NCBI RefSeq assembly: GCF_000150275.1
Contig: NW_002060943.1
Span: forward strand, 2,818,462 to 2,882,461
Source: Trichoplax adhaerens
Taxonomy: Eukaryota; Placozoa; Uniplacotomia; Trichoplacea; Trichoplacidae
Direction of reading: 5' to 3'
DNA length: 64,000 bases
This document shows, piece by piece, positions 1 through 12,100 of this stretch. The position numbers and the translations under genes are program-made. A model generated the notes under the pieces. The model was not told the DNA's origin, did not search any database, and saw only the letters and a program-made list of their open reading frames with translations. Every line of letters begins with the position of its first letter. Within the stretch, counting starts at the first letter, position 1.

Positions 1-3000
1 GAACGTTGTGTTCTGCCACATGAAATGGGTCAATGATCCGTTTATACTATTAAGCGTGGTTAAAAATACTGGAAGGACAGAATAAATAATCAAAGAAGTG
101 ATTTTATTATCAGTTTCTTAAATTTCATCGTCTCGCACAGCAGTATTCCTACGCGTATACTTTCCCGCAAGGCACATTCAACGCAATGTGTGCCGCCAGT
201 TTACAGTTCCATTTTTGGACAATATTTAGATTGGGACGACATTGGTCCGCAAATGATATCTACGGTAGTTATTCACTAATACAGTATAGCCCAATGGTGA
301 GTAAATGATGATTTTGTACGAAAGTAATTGGTAGTCCAATCTCTTTTTGCTTCCCTGTGCTTTAGCCAACAGCATTTTTAACAGTACGGTTCCATTGACA
401 GTCCAGTAATGTTACGGGTACTTTGCCAAGGGATTTCTTCTCATCATTTCCTCATTTCAAGTCAATGGCTAATGCTCTCAGTAGTGTCATGCTATACTGT
501 ATGCTGGTAGGGCGTAATGACGTTGCAGACTACATACCGTATACCAAGTTAGCAACTACGTTTCCAGTATCTCGCTGCTCGTGTAGTTTGACTTCCCGTC
601 TGTACGTCCGCGTCCCTTGCGGTTCTCGTTGTGGGTTTTCGCGCAGCAATGGTGCCTGTGGACTCCTTTTACAGTATTAAATTACAGTAGTGTTGTATTT
701 GGAATCGCTGGGCCATCCTCTAACTACAGTAAATACTGCAGTTTTCTTTGGCAAATTATGATGAAACAATTTTCTTACAGTAGTCGCTGTCTTCAAAACT
801 CAACACCTGTCTCTGATACTTTCTAAACAAGTAATTTTTTATCATAATATCTCGTGCAGTATGACACGGTGGCCATCTTTTAGTAGTCCCTGGCGTGGCC
901 ATGCATCTCCAGTCGTCTTCTTTAATTAATCTATTCACGACAGTCAATCTTATTTAACGTCAATGGTTGCAGCTTCATACAGTACCATAATCCTTTCTCG
1001 TCTTTGGGATTAGTTATTGTGTAATCCGTGTGAATACTCTGTCATTTGCTGTAGCTGTTTTGCCCGTGCTTGTTTTGATAATAGCGTCAGCTTTACTTTC
1101 CTCCCCGATTGGTAACCATAACTACCCTATTACTATATCCAGTCTGTGGTTGCAGCCTACTTGAAAAGTAGCAGTTTTCCAGTTGAATAGAGCAACAACT
1201 GTCATAAATTGCAGTATACCTAAATGTATTTATTGGTTGATAGATGGTCTTACTTCATTACCATACCCTACTGTATTTTGTCACGGATGGATGCCGATAA
1301 ATTCATCAATTGATCTTTTCACTTACTCTTTCTTTAGAGTGATCGAGAGCATTCTATTGAGCAATCTGCATACGATGCAGTCAGTATTCAACAGAAAATT
1401 AATTAAAAAGAAGTTGTAGTTTTAATCGACGATTGGTGCTGCTCGGCGGAGTATAATGTGCGATATTATTCATTCATAGTTATCCTTAATTAAGTTGAAA
1501 CTTTGGTGCTTTCTATTCTAATTAGGCTCTGTTGATTTAAAACTTTTCAACTATTGCACGTTTGCTTGCGTTGGAATAGATGATATCGGGACCTTCGATC
1601 AATATAAGTACTTGCTATCAAAATTGAAAACAATCACTTACAGGGACAAATAGAGTAATTACACTTCATAGCGACTGATAGTCCTTGTTCCATCGGCGTT
1701 TTATAGCTTTCTACATTGATTAGTAGAATGGAGGGTAATCAATAACTTGCATCAGCCCTTGTTTTCGAAGTCATAGACAATCGATGATAATGGTTGTACT
1801 TGTACATTACAGTATATCATAGAGGTATTGTGCGACGCAGTACAGTAGAATCATGGCTTTCGCAACAATCGAGCTACAACACACTACCATGTAATTTACA
1901 AAGGAGACATTGAACCCTTTCTTAATTCTATCCTATCACTTCTTCTCTTATTGGTGGTATTATAATAGCAGATAGGGAGCTTTACTTATTCTGTCTAGGA
2001 ATTATTAGAACGACTTTACTGGTCATAAGTTGGCGTAGTTTGATATTGGTTCTACATGCTTTACGCGAACAGGAATAACCGATGATGTCATGACGCACTA
2101 CGCAGTACTGTAGGATCAGTTTTGATCGGGTTAATAATGTCCAGTTTTTTCTCCATTTTTAGTAGAATAGTGACAAGCATAATATTAAATCAATAACATT
2201 GGCTATATATGTCTATATAGATTCTCAAGGAAATAACTTCTTGATTAACTTTAGTACGCAGTTATGCAACCCAAGACATATGTGATATTGTATAGTAATA
2301 TTATTTGTTTATCAAAATACAATGACCTTTATATGCCTGTAAATGAAGGATCAATTGCAGTGAGTGCTACTTTACTTTGCTAAATGTGTAACATCATTAT
2401 TGCCAATATAATCTCTAAAGAATGTATTTCTAGTTTTCAACTAAAATTCAGATACGGGTAGAAATTGGAATCAAGTCAATTCATTGACTAAATTTAAAAT
2501 TTTATTGAAATTTTGAATAATTTACAATGAATTTGTCCAATTTACTATAACAACTTATTAGCGACGTCCAACAATAACATACTGATATTGCTCAATGCTT
2601 TCCTGAGTTGAGACATACATTTTTACCTGGTTACTAAGACGGCTAGTTATATCTCTAGCGAATAATGTTACACTATTACCGGGCTAACCTAGTGTAGATA
2701 AAAGTGAATGGCGTAGATAATCTAGTAGATTGTCTTATTCAACAGTATATCTTTAAGAGGCAAAAATTAAAATATTGAGGGATTAATGTTATGTTAGTAC
2801 TGTATACGTATGACAGCGAAAGGGCTGTATCAAGCGAAATACTGTCGTTGAAGATTAAGTATTTACTATATCAATCACTATTGCCATACTTATTAGCTTA
2901 ATGAACATTGATTAACTACAAAATACGTCAGTAAAATGGTTTGTAGTAGCGAAAAATAAATTGATCATAATCTACTATTTCTACGGTAGTGGTCACAAAA

Positions 3001-3007
3001 CTTACAG
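1..3007. other. 5' flank, no supported gene
   Basis: I see no exon chain with homology here. Short open frames occur on both strands around 0.4-0.95 kb, but they have no domain content and no credible splice context. Bases 1 to about 1400 look less AT-rich than the rest and carry many scattered CAGTA/TACTG words. The first coding exon of the ataxin-2 gene probably lies in this stretch or before the window, because exon 3008-3077 opens one base into a codon. Confidence 0.5.
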
Positions 3008-6000
3008 AAATCAACAACGGAAGTCACACTCCTATCCCTCAAGTAATAACAACTTCAACAGCAGTCACAGCAATGATGTAAGTACGATTTATTAGGAGCT
3101 ACTATTGCTCATTGTTACTCAATGGTATTATAGATCTATCCACTGCATATGCATGTGGTCTAACGTTATAGTTATAGATGGCTTCGTTAATTGCTATCAA
3201 CTAAGATTCATATATACAGTACTGCTTGATGTTGCTATTCAATTTGCAGTTTCTTTAAAAATACTTACCTAAGGTTAGGTTCTTACTGCTTTCATTGTTT
3301 TAGTCATTTTTGCGGCATAAAATATGTGAAAAATAATCCATAAATCGCTATAATTAATCAATGATCTATCAATCGAGTATTTGTTTATGCCATAGAAAGG
3401 TCTTGAAACAAAAGTACATTACTGCTTTATTTTATAACAGTATAAAATTTTTACTATTAAGAAAGAACTCAAATGTGAACTATTGTTACCGTCTATACAG
3501 CTTTGTAATATCGTACAAAATCTTTTCCTATATTAAATTCATTGATACATGCAATTGTCTCTCTATCCAGACTGGAATACTAGAGCGCTATACTATAGTG
3601 ATAGATGATATATTGTATAATATTATAAAAGCTTTTTAGTTTGGTGATCATTATATGATAGGCCAATCACGCGATGTACGATCGTATTGCATAGAATGAT
3701 ATGTAATCTAATTTAAACCTATAAATGTGGAAATGTGGAAATGTGGAAAAAATTTCTATTAACACTTCAAATTGAGCATTGTAGTGGTCATAAAAATGAA
3801 TATGAATACTGAAATCTTAAATGACACTGTTTGAATGTAACGTTATAGCCGACACATGGACACTTGGAGGGTGTATATGCCGATGCTCACTTTACTTATC
3901 ATGTAACTAGTTTAATGGTAAGTGTAAACTGATTGTGTCCTATTTACAAATTCTATTCAGTACTTTTGGCTTATTTATGAATATATGATATTCCGATTGT
4001 TTTATATTTGTATAATACAATCCTCTTTCACTTAGTAGTACTATGATCACTAGACTAGTTTATGATTCTTAAACTACTCAGCGTATAATTTAGTAGCAAT
4101 CTTGGAATGAAAATTGCTTCTCATAATAGGCATCTCTAATACTTCTAGGGTGTATTAGTACGTGTAGTCGTTACTAATGGGAATATGTTTGAAGGAATAT
4201 TGCGATCGTGCTCACCAAAGGTAAAGGAACCTTTTTTTAGTGCAATTTAACATATTTAAATAATTACATGTTACCAGAATATCACGCTGTGTAACGAAGC
4301 TTACTTAATGACTATTAGTTAATTCAGTTAGACTTCTGTATATTGCATTCTAAATTTATACGTAACGAGTTACTAGCATTATCGTTCTTTAGTATTTTGT
4401 GATAATGCCAGCAAAACTATTACCAAATAAAGAAGTTGAAATTGATAGCATTTACGATAAAGGTTACTAACAAGTGTTTTAATTTTATTGATAAAAATAG
4501 GCGGATATTGTCTTAAATGCTGTCCATAGACTTAAAACTAGCGATAACGGAAACCAGCTTAGAATCGATGATAATATTACGGAGAATATGATATTTCATC
4601 CTAAAGACATTGTTCACATCGAAGCTCGCGATGTCAACTTAATGAAATACAAAAAATGTAAATAATTAATAGTGTTAACAATGCACCAGTGATGTTTTGC
4701 CATACACTATAGAAGTAAAAGTTTACATTTTATGCAATATCACTTTAGTACGTGTGAAGTTTTAGCTACTATTATCATCTTCAATCAGTGTATTAATTGT
4801 CGGTGCTCTATGGGAAAGGGTAAAAGCGTATACTTAAGCTACTGCCATCTATTCTATCTTTAAATGAGATGGCAATGTTAATGCATTATGCTTAGTATGG
4901 TTTATTTGTAGCCTTCAGTTATATTTCATGTAGTAAATCGATATCTTACAGTTTAAAATAGGAAAGAATTTGAACTTGCATAGATATTGAAACTGTATCT
5001 AAGACATTAATCAGATTAAATTAATCATTCAATTCTTAATTTTATCAGCAGCGGACTTTATGACTGATTCTGCTATCAGCGGGTACAATGGCGAAACTGA
5101 AGGACGTGAATTAACTGTACGTGTTAAAATGTTATTGTAGTTGAACTTTTGTGATCTAGAAATTATGACACACTTACAATACATTTTATTCTTCTTTTGA
5201 TGTCCAATGCTTTTTAATGTTTACAGCCATGGGAAGCAGATCCAAGTATACAAGCCGATGAGGGCCTTGGCCTTTTTGATGATGATTCGGTATTATAGCA
5301 TTTTTTTAATTATCACTTCTTGCAAGACATCGCTACATTTATCTCTATTTCAAATTCTCTTAAGGCTCGTTGGGATTCAAAGGATATGTTACATACAAAT
5401 GAAACTAAGGTATGGGAAAGCTCACTACAGTATTACTTCGTGATACTAAATTTTTATATTCATTTTATTATATGTTGATCTTCAAACGAAATATCACAAT
5501 AATAATAATCTGCGTTGTCTACTCATTTATCCACAATATAGTTTGGCGTGAAATCAACTTTTGATTCCTCGATGAAAGACTACACGTAAGTATTTTGTAT
5601 CCTCAATCCTAAGATAAATTTATCGATTTTCGTTATGGGCGAGCACTAGTAGTTTCTAATACAATAGCTGACCATTTGCTGTATTGCTGTAGGACTGAAT
5701 TAAAGAAAACGAATTCATTGGAATATAAGAAAAAGATGGAAGAAGCGGAAAGGCTAGCCTATGAAATAGATATTGAAAATGTAAGCGATTTTATCGACTA
5801 TTTATCTACTAACTCCGACTTGCAATTTCGTATGGCTTCAATATTGGATATTTTTAAATCCCTTAGCGAAATCGAAAAGTCAATACCTACAGTAACTTAA
5901 CGGAAGAAGGAAAATATAGCGCTGTCATTAGCGATTCGAACATCAATAAGTATACCGAAAGGTAAGAGAAGTGATGAATATTTTGTTCGGATACCGATTA

Positions 6001-8597
6001 TTTCTAATCTTTTATAATTAATTTAGTACAAAAAGTCAGGATAACGGAAAGGATAATATCAAAATTGATAACAAGAGTGAAGCTTCCAGCAATAACGAAG
6101 TCACTAGTAGTAAAGAAGGTACTACTGTTCATAATTTTGATGTAGCCAGAGGCAATAATATTGTATACATATACGTATTGCCGTATGAAAAGGCTAAACA
6201 GTGATGACCAAATAAACTTTTCTAAAATCAGCTGTTATACACTAGTAAATCCGATTTGCTCTGATCATTTTCTAGTAACTAAAGATGAAATCACTATTAC
6301 TAGTGATAAAGTTGATAATACTACTGACGTCGGTGCCTCTAATATGCAAGGTAGCTAGCAGATAATTGCCTATACGATAACGTTCATTATATTTGTAGCT
6401 CAATTGCTGCTCGACCATGATGCCTGTATGCACTAAAATCGTTGATGAAGTAGCATATTTATTTTTTTAATTAGCGAAAGATCACGTTGATGTCCCTGAG
6501 AATAGCAGCAGTAAAGAAATTTCTGAAGACACGGTTGTTGCAGAAAGTGTGAAAGATGAAACCGCTAAAGACGCTATTTCATCTGAGGTAGTAGAAAGAT
6601 TATTGAAAGATGTACACGCTGTTATGCAACGCATCTTTAGCTGTTCTCTCAGATTGAATTAAGTATATTTTACACGTATATATAACTTCTAGAAACAGGA
6701 AATAACCTCTATAGGGCAAGCGCCAAAACCTGGTAAGAATAAAATTGATAGTAACGACAATGCATAACTGAGGATTCAGTAATAGCGTTAACGACAACTC
6801 AATGTTGTCCCATTTTTTATTTTGTTTGCGATGCTAATTTACGAATAACATGGTCATTGACAGATATTGAAAGGTTGAAAGATTTTCATAAAAATTTCAC
6901 GTTTGGTCCTGTCACCAGCAGCAATGAAAATTCGACGACAGATTCAACAACTAATGATAAAGTAGATTCTGATAATAGCGCAGCAAAATCTGAGAATTTA
7001 AATGAAAAGAAGAAATCATCGTAAGTTACAGTGGAGTTATTATTTGTAAAGTGAAAAATACATAGATGTAAATGATTACCATTTTATTTCATTAATGAAG
7101 GAACTTAATAGTAATTAATTTTCGGATGAGATGTAACGGTAAAATCGAAATAACATGAAGCGTGATGTTTACCGATTATTAATTTTAAATATTTTCAGAA
7201 AGCTTAATCCTAATGCTAAAGCATTCACTCCTACCAGCACTTTGGTTAGAGCCAATATTAAACTACAGTATATACCTGCTGTTCGTGATATGATGATGGC
7301 TATAACTATAATATACAGCATGATCGCTAATAACGTTATACTTTTAAATGTTATTATGATCGAAGCCTTGTTTAAAGCTATGTTCAAAACTGTGACAATA
7401 TTTTTGTTGCATTAAATTAATTTTTGTATTTTTGTTCTCTTTATGACTGATACAACTTCTGCAAATATTAGAAATCTAAGTCAAGCAGTAGTCCACCAAC
7501 AACAACTGTAACGGTTTCTACCACCACTAGTGGAATTCATCAAACGTCGTCCAATACATCCAGTAGTTACCAAAGCAAGCATAAATCTAAGGGTAATATT
7601 TTACAGTTCAGATTACATTTAAAGACTATAAATTTTGTAAATTCTTTAATCTTACGTTTACAGGACGATCTTCTAATAACGTTCCTAGCCAGTCCAGTTC
7701 ATTCCAGAATCATCCCGGAATTCCTTATAACACTCCAAGTATGCAAGGGCCTAACAGTAAGATTGTTTTAAGACTTCTATGAGCAGGTAATTATACCGAA
7801 TAAAAAATTCATAAATATTATCATATCCTGATTACTTAGATATTGGCTATACGGAGCAACATCCAACACAGGCACGATTCGTTAGTATTTCACTATTTTC
7901 AATAACAGTATAATAAAATCTGCCATCAATTGTTTATAAAATTGGTAAAGTAACGTCATTAAATTACGTCAATTACTGTTTGGTGCAGGCTACGAATAAT
8001 ACAATTTCGTATGAAGCTCAAATGCAGTCGCTTTATTACGGTATCCTCAATTACGCAGTATGACTTACAAAATATCAGTCATTAACAGTAAATACTTGAT
8101 CGTTCTTTACTTATATAGGTTCGCCTACTGCAGCAGGTCAGCCTATGGCAATGAATTTGCCGACACAGGTTGGTCAACGTATCCAAAATGTGCCACAGCC
8201 GATGCCCACAGTAATTACATATCCACAAACTGTCCAACAAAATGAAATTCGTCAGGCAACACAAGTTCAGCCGCAAGTTTACCAGCAAGCAATAAGTCCG
8301 AGATTTGGATTGCAGAATCAGCAATTATCTCAGCAAAGTCCTACACCAGGTTATAGCTATAACGTCCTAGTTACACCGCGTCCATTAGCTTCAAGTAACA
8401 CCGCTGGTATGAATCCTCATATTAATTCTTCACAGTTTATGCAGTCAAGAGGTTTGTAGTACATGTTAATACATAAAATAGTTATATGGATGAAGTTTTT
8501 ATCGCATAAAAATTAATGGTTTCATCGCAGTGCGTTATACTGTTCTTCACCAATTTTAAAACATTTTTTAGGCCCATATTATCAATATAAGCAGTGA
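3008..8597 (+). CDS. ATXN2: Ataxin-2 homologue (Lsm / LsmAD / PAM2), 5' end incomplete
   Basis: RNA-binding translation and mRNA-stability regulator that recruits poly(A)-binding protein. Exons: 3008-3077, 3849-3917, 4149-4220, 4501-4657, 5049-5116, 5227-5289, 5365-5409, 5542-5585, 5693-5780, 5867-5961, 6027-6118, 6276-6350, 6475-6587, 6693-6732, 6864-7020, 7199-7244, 7472-7592, 7664-7756, 7840-7880, 7989-8040, 8119-8451, 8572-8597. Phases agree throughout, giving at least 652 residues. The Lsm core is seen as GVYADAHFTYHVTSLM, then GNMFEGILRSCSPK, then ADIVLNAVHR. LsmAD follows (TDSAIS, PWEAD, ARWDSKDML, FGVKSTFDSS, EAERLAYEI). Exon 7199-7244 carries the PAM2 motif SKLNPNAKAFTP, which binds the PABP MLLE domain. 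The tail is Ser/Thr- then Gln/Pro-rich, with no polyglutamine tract. Uncertain: the start codon, the weak GTTAGA donor after the PAM2 exon, and the last splice (without it the frame stops at 8459). Family assignment is secure. Confidence 0.95.
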
Positions 8598-8755
8598 AAG
8601 AAAATAAGCCAACAAAAGATTATGTTCCGGTTTAACTCTGCGATGGACAATGTGTACTGTAATAAATGACACATTGAAAATGCTTCTGTTATTTGTTGTC
8701 ACCTTCGATTAATCAATCATAATTTAAAAAAAAGTGACAAGATGTTTCGTCAAGA

Positions 8756-8761
8756 AATAAA
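8756..8761 (+). terminator. Candidate poly(A) signal of ATXN2
   Basis: AATAAA lies about 160 bases after the ataxin-2 stop codon. It is assigned by motif and position only; other A/T-rich hexamers are nearby. Confidence 0.4.
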
Positions 8762-8803
8762 ATTGCTTACACTTGATGCAACAAAATAACGATATTTTAA
8801 CGT

Positions 8804-8809
8804 TTTATT
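8804..8809 (-). terminator. Candidate poly(A) signal of RNF20/40
   Basis: TTTATT on the plus strand reads AATAAA on the minus strand, about 330 bases past the RNF20/40 stop codon. The two convergent transcripts would end within about 60 bases of each other. Confidence 0.35.
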
Positions 8810-9138
8810 TGACATCTTTTGTCTATACTATACAGTCATAAAACAACTAATATAGGAGAAAAAATACGAGACCTGAACCATAAACAAGTAATAATTTAGT
8901 ATGCAACCGAATTGCAACATGACACATTATTTTTACAGATACAAAATCTGTAGATTGTCTCATTTAGTAATTAACGGAAGGTCTCGTTACCATCGTACTA
9001 AATTCAGATTAAAAAAGTTTTAGGTAAAGTAGGCTTACACTATACACCTTCAAAACCCTAAATAATTCCTATTCAATTGACCTACTCAACACCAGAATAT
9101 TTATATACAAAGTCGGTACTTAATTCAAATTCTCATAT

Positions 9139-12100
9139 TTAAATATACAATCGGTGATAATCATTAGCACCAAACGCCGCATTACATTTAGGGCATTTTC
9201 GTTGTCGTGTTTCATAGCGCGTTTTTATGCAATCACTGCAAAACACATGGAAGCACTTTGTTAGGACAGTATCTTTCTTCTTTACGTTGCAGCATGGGCA
9301 TGTCAACTTCGCCTTCAGAGAATCAGAAGGAACAAATAATTCAGTTTGTTATCACAACATCATAATCATGAATTGTATTCAGATGCCTTTTTACCTTATA
9401 CATCTTCACTTCTTCTGATAACACTTCATCTGCTGATGTCATTGAATCTACCTTTTTCAGTCTGTCCAGTTTTCTCTTAAGACTATTCCTTTCTTCCTAT
9501 AATCCATTAGAGCAGAAACACAAAAACAGATGTTTAACAATAAATTCGAAATTATCAGAAGTTGACAAGACAAAATTAATTGATTTGAAATACCTGTACA
9601 CGCCTCAGCTTGAAGGAATCCTTTTCAAAGTCACTTACTTTACTATCTAAACTGCTTTGAATCTATTGGTGTTTAATTAGAGCAGAGCGTAATATTTAAT
9701 TAGAGACTAAAGATTACATGGAGAATTATGTAATCAAAAATGTTGTTTGAAAACTCTTGATTAGTAAGCAGCCGATATTACCTTTTGATAAAGTGATCGA
9801 AAGTTATCTAACTCCATTTTGTTTCCTATCACTGTTTGGCGAAGCTCGTTTAGCTGTGGAAGTTAATATTTTAAAATCATCAGCCTTATTTGAAATGATT
9901 AGTACCATAATTTAAAACCTCATAGAAAGTCCTACAGTTCTTTCGCAAGCTTCCGATGATTGAATTCGTAATTGTAACTCTTGATCCTTAACCGTCTAAA
10001 AAATATTATAAAAATTATTATTATACGCGTATGCCAATCAATAAATACGGAATACGAATGTGTTTAACTAATTGGCATCATACAATGGTTGACTGTAGTA
10101 ATTTTTCATTCTCTTCAAATTTCTTGCATAAAATCTTTTGATTTTCTACTTCATCATGTAGCAGTGATAATTTCTCTTCCAAGAACGTTTTTTCTTTCGT
10201 ATATACTTTCTTTGTTTGATTAGCTTTGATACTCTACAGAAATTTCAGGTAACAACAACACAACATCGTTAAACAACGATATTTTCAAACTATAATCTTC
10301 TAAATATGTAGAATGTACCTCAGTCATGAGTTTAAAATTCATATCATCTTTCTCCTTGATCTGCTCCAGTAATCTAGCATTTTGTTCTTGCATATCCTCA
10401 AAAGCTTGACCGGTCATTTCCATTTCAGCCAATAAAGTTTCCTGTTCCTGATTTAGTAAGGAGCAAAGCAAATAATAGGTGTTAGGGTCCGTTTCAGTAT
10501 TTATACCTTGGCATGTGCTGTACACATTCAGGTTTATTGACACAGCATAAAAGGGCACCTACTTGTTTAGTACTAGCAAGTTTCTTTTGCAGTATTTTGA
10601 CACTCTCTTCGGATTCCAGAATATGGGGTTTCACTTTTTCAAGAGCTAGCTTTTCCGCATTTGCGATTTCCGTATCTTTCTGGTTAAGCTTAACTTTCAG
10701 ATATTCCACTTCTTCTTTCGAGCGGCGTTCTGATGCTAAAATCTGTTGATTTAATAACAAAAATATTAATAATACCTTTTTTATTAAATTTTTCTCCCAT
10801 ACAATCCGTGAAAGAACGATGCATTATGACCCGTCATAATCATTATATGCTATATGGAACCGAAGAATTATCATATAAACCCGACCTCTATCTTATCCCG
10901 TTTATCTTTCACATTGGATTTATAAACATCTAAAAGAATTTTCATTTCCCTCTGACTCTCCTGTGCTTTCCTATGATTAATCAAGTAGGTACAATTTGTT
11001 TAAATTCAACGTAGAAGATTAGAGAAAAATATTCGCCGCATTACGTAGAAACTAAATATCTAACTTTAATTGATTTCGTAAGTCTTTCATCGTATGATCA
11101 TTCGTTGAGTCAGCATTTCCACTGTTAGTTTTAGAATTATCCTGTTTACCACGTAGAATATATAATTTAGAGTTTAATTTCGAACACTTTGCATGAATGA
11201 ATGATATAGACGAGTTTTCTTGCCTGTTTCTTTTTCTCACGATACGAATCGGAATCAACTAATTTCTGCTTTAATCGGGCAATTTCTTCGGTCAATTGTT
11301 TATTACGATCCTGTGTATGATTACAATAAATTGACTTGATTAGGTATAAAACAATAATAATACTAGAATAGCATTCTGTCTTTTGTCCCATTATCGCTTA
11401 CGCTATCATACCTTGGTAGTTTTCACGAAATATTCAAGTTCAGCTAATCGAGACGCTTTAAAATACAAAAATATTTCCTGTGAATGAGCTGGAGTATACT
11501 GACAATGATTACAAATAGTATCCTATACATTTCGTAGAATAAACCATTCTGCAAACTATGCACCTTCTTGTTGATTGATAGCAGTGACCTGCTGGTATTT
11601 CGTCTCGATATCATCATATTCTTGCGTCAGTTTCTGCAATATACTCTGCAATCTTGTGACTTCAGCTTTAGCTTCGTTATATAAGTTGATTTGATCACTT
11701 TCCAACTGCTCTAAACATGACTCGTGCTGTGACCGACACTGGTTAATTAATCTTCGCAAATCTTCGTTTTGGCTACGCAACTAAGAGCAATGATATCGTA
11801 AAAAACTTTTGAATATGTTGTTTTCATTCAACAACAGTTTGAAGGTACTAGCATATTAAAGCCCTAAACCTTAATGATAGTAGAAATAGTTTACCTGCAA
11901 AGCTTCGCTTTCAGCTATTGATAACCTCGATTGAACATTTAAGTAATGCCCCGACTTCAGAATTACATCTTCAGCAACAATAGAACGCTCATAACTCAAC
12001 GTCTCTACTTCTCTCTTAGCCGATTCTAGTTCACGTTGCATTTTTTCCAATTCATTTAATCGATTATTGGAGATGTCACGATATTCATTCAATTCTGCTA

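Larger units (their letters stand above)
8598..9138. other. Convergent 3' intergenic interval (ATXN2 / RNF20)
   Basis: This 541-bp AT-rich spacer lies between two convergent stop codons. It holds a polyadenylation hexamer for each gene and no open frame of note. There is no TACWG array here, unlike the divergent intervals. Confidence 0.6.

Noticed and set aside
5781-5900. Extended ataxin-2 frame through 5900
   Set aside because: Reading on past 5780 ends at a stop, whereas splicing 5780 to 5867 gives a continuous, conserved LsmAD tail.
7155-7415. 86-codon plus-strand frame as an independent gene
   Set aside because: Only its middle (7199-7244, the PAM2 exon) belongs to ataxin-2; the rest is intron read-through.
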